A stretch of 8,731 bases of DNA, from positions 1 to 8,731 of the forward strand of contig CAWULT010000165.1 of assembly GCA_963923455.1 (NCBI GenBank), read 5' to 3'. This DNA comes from CAWULT01 sp963923455. GTDB lineage: Bacteria; Acidobacteriota; Vicinamibacteria; Vicinamibacterales; UBA2999. Below are positions 8,066 to 8,731 of the stretch, in pieces (positions within the stretch are counted from its first letter, which is position 1; every line of letters starts with the position of its first letter). The position numbers and the translations under genes are program-made. Under the pieces are notes generated by a model. That model worked only from the letters and a program-made list of their open reading frames with translations, had not been told where the DNA came from and did not search any database.

Positions 8066-8695
8066 CTACGGCACGATGGGGCTGCTGCGGTCGACCGACG
8101 TGCCCTGGCCCACCATCAGCGTGGGCGCCTGGTTGGCCTGCTGGCAGACGTACTCGAACAGTTCCACGCCGTCCTCCCACCGCAGGTTCGAGGTGCCCGT
8201 GAAGGGCGCCGTGTAGGCGCCCGGGTCGTCGACCGTCAGCTCGTACCGCATCGTGCCGAGCGACGTGCGGGTGTACCGCTCGAGCAGGTGGAGCTTCTCG
8301 GTGTGCGGCAGCTGGCCGCGGTCGATCCAGAAGCGCTCGTTGAAGCCCACGGTGTCGACGACGAACGTGTCGCCTTCCCACCAGCCGATGGAGTGGCCGT
8401 AGTAACTCGGCGCCAGGTTCTGCGGGTGCGTGCGGCCGTCCATGTAGATCGTGCGGAAGGTGTGCGGCCCACCGATGTCGAAGATGTAGGCGACCTGCTG
8501 GTCGGGCAGCTCGAGGAATTCCGCGCCGTAGGGCGTCAGCCACTGCCGCGGGCCGCCCGACGGCTTGCAGCGCGTGTGCGGTTCGAGTTCGTTCAGCCGG
8601 CGGTCGTCCGAGACGGCTCGCGTCCACGCCATGTAGGGAATGGGCGTGCACGGGCCCGCCGCGCCCCTGCCGCCGCCGGGCCCGCCCGCCCGGCC
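8066..8695 (-). CDS. Conserved uncharacterised protein, 5' end missing at contig end
   Basis: The 209 residues visible here end at a TAG at 8068-8066; the start is lost at the contig edge. The first 16 or so residues are Gly/Pro/Arg-rich. The rest is well patterned: WLTPYGAEFLELPDQQ, IFDIGGPHTFRTIYMDGR, SYYGHSIGWWEGDTFVVDT and VDDPGAYTAPF. I recognise this combination from a family of hypothetical proteins that recur in many copies in Acidobacteria and some other soil bacteria and are usually predicted to be secreted. I know of no demonstrated function, and a signal peptide cannot be judged without the N-terminus. An apparent ATG at 8710 would add MYKRQ, but those five codons lie in sequencing adapter and are not real. 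The gene heads the minus-strand set, 47 bases before the glycosyltransferase start; a shared transcript is possible, though its function need not be related. Confidence 0.75.
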   Translation of the reverse strand, partial: GRAGGPGGGRGAAGPCTPIPYMAWTRAVSDDRRLNELEPHTRCKPSGGPRQWLTPYGAEFLELPDQQVAYIFDIGGPHTFRTIYMDGRTHPQNLAPSYYGHSIGWWEGDTFVVDTVGFNERFWIDRGQLPHTEKLHLLERYTRTSLGTMRYELTVDDPGAYTAPFTGTSNLRWEDGVELFEYVCQQANQAPTLMVGQGTSVDRSSPIVP

Positions 8696-8731
8696 CTGTC
8701 TCTTATACACATCTCCGAGCCCACGAGACGT
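8696..8731. other. Illumina Nextera adapter read-through (artefact)
   Basis: Positions 8696-8714 are CTGTCTCTTATACACATCT, the 19-bp Tn5 mosaic end used in Nextera libraries. Positions 8715-8729 are CCGAGCCCACGAGAC, the rest of the i7-side adapter. The last two bases, GT, would be the start of the index. This is not genomic sequence. It is not a transposon end, and translation from it yields the well-known artefactual MYKRQ start. Confidence 0.98.

Noticed and set aside
8019..8651. Upstream extension of the glycosyltransferase to 8651
   Set aside because: The added 211 residues are His/Arg/Pro-rich shadow of the conserved uncharacterised gene, and the glycosyltransferase motifs all lie after 8018.
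8696..8714. Tn5 mosaic end suggesting a transposon border
   Set aside because: It is followed directly by the rest of the Nextera adapter, so it comes from library preparation.

Overview
The window is GC-rich DNA with dense bacterial coding. It probably comes from an Acidobacteriota chromosome, possibly a Vicinamibacteria-like lineage, assembled from short reads. That placement is inference. It rests on the GC-rich codon use, the monomeric-type isocitrate dehydrogenase, and the partial gene at the right end, whose family I remember mainly from acidobacterial genomes. The window is a contig end: the last 36 bases are Illumina Nextera adapter read-through, not genome.

Left part (1-2816, minus strand): the start of a NYN-domain (LabA/DUF88-like) protein runs off the left edge. 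Upstream of it lies a 217-base gap with a TATAAT box and two short palindromes. Next is a complete ParC/GyrA-type topoisomerase A subunit of 809 aa. Its C-terminal domain looks more like ParC than GyrA. It carries Ala and Glu at the two classical quinolone-resistance positions.

Middle (2817-5256, plus strand): a 106-base divergent promoter region with a perfect TATAAT separates the topoisomerase gene from a monomeric NADP-dependent isocitrate dehydrogenase of 742 aa. All the substrate, metal and NADP residues I can recall for this family are in place. A strong 14-bp hairpin follows the gene.

Right part (5257-8695): a plus-strand FkbM-type methyltransferase converges on a minus-strand gene set. 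In transcription order that set is a conserved uncharacterised protein (5' end missing), a glycosyltransferase related to the lysyl-hydroxylase/procollagen glucosyl-galactosyltransferase domain, and a divergent FkbM-like protein with a charged helical N-terminus. The last two overlap by GTGA and are probably translationally coupled. Together with the convergent FkbM gene they suggest a small surface-glycan or glycoconjugate modification locus, which is inference from gene content.

I see no tRNA, rRNA, CRISPR array, insertion sequence or attachment site. The least expected biology is the glycosyltransferase/degenerate-FkbM pair; the rest is mostly housekeeping.
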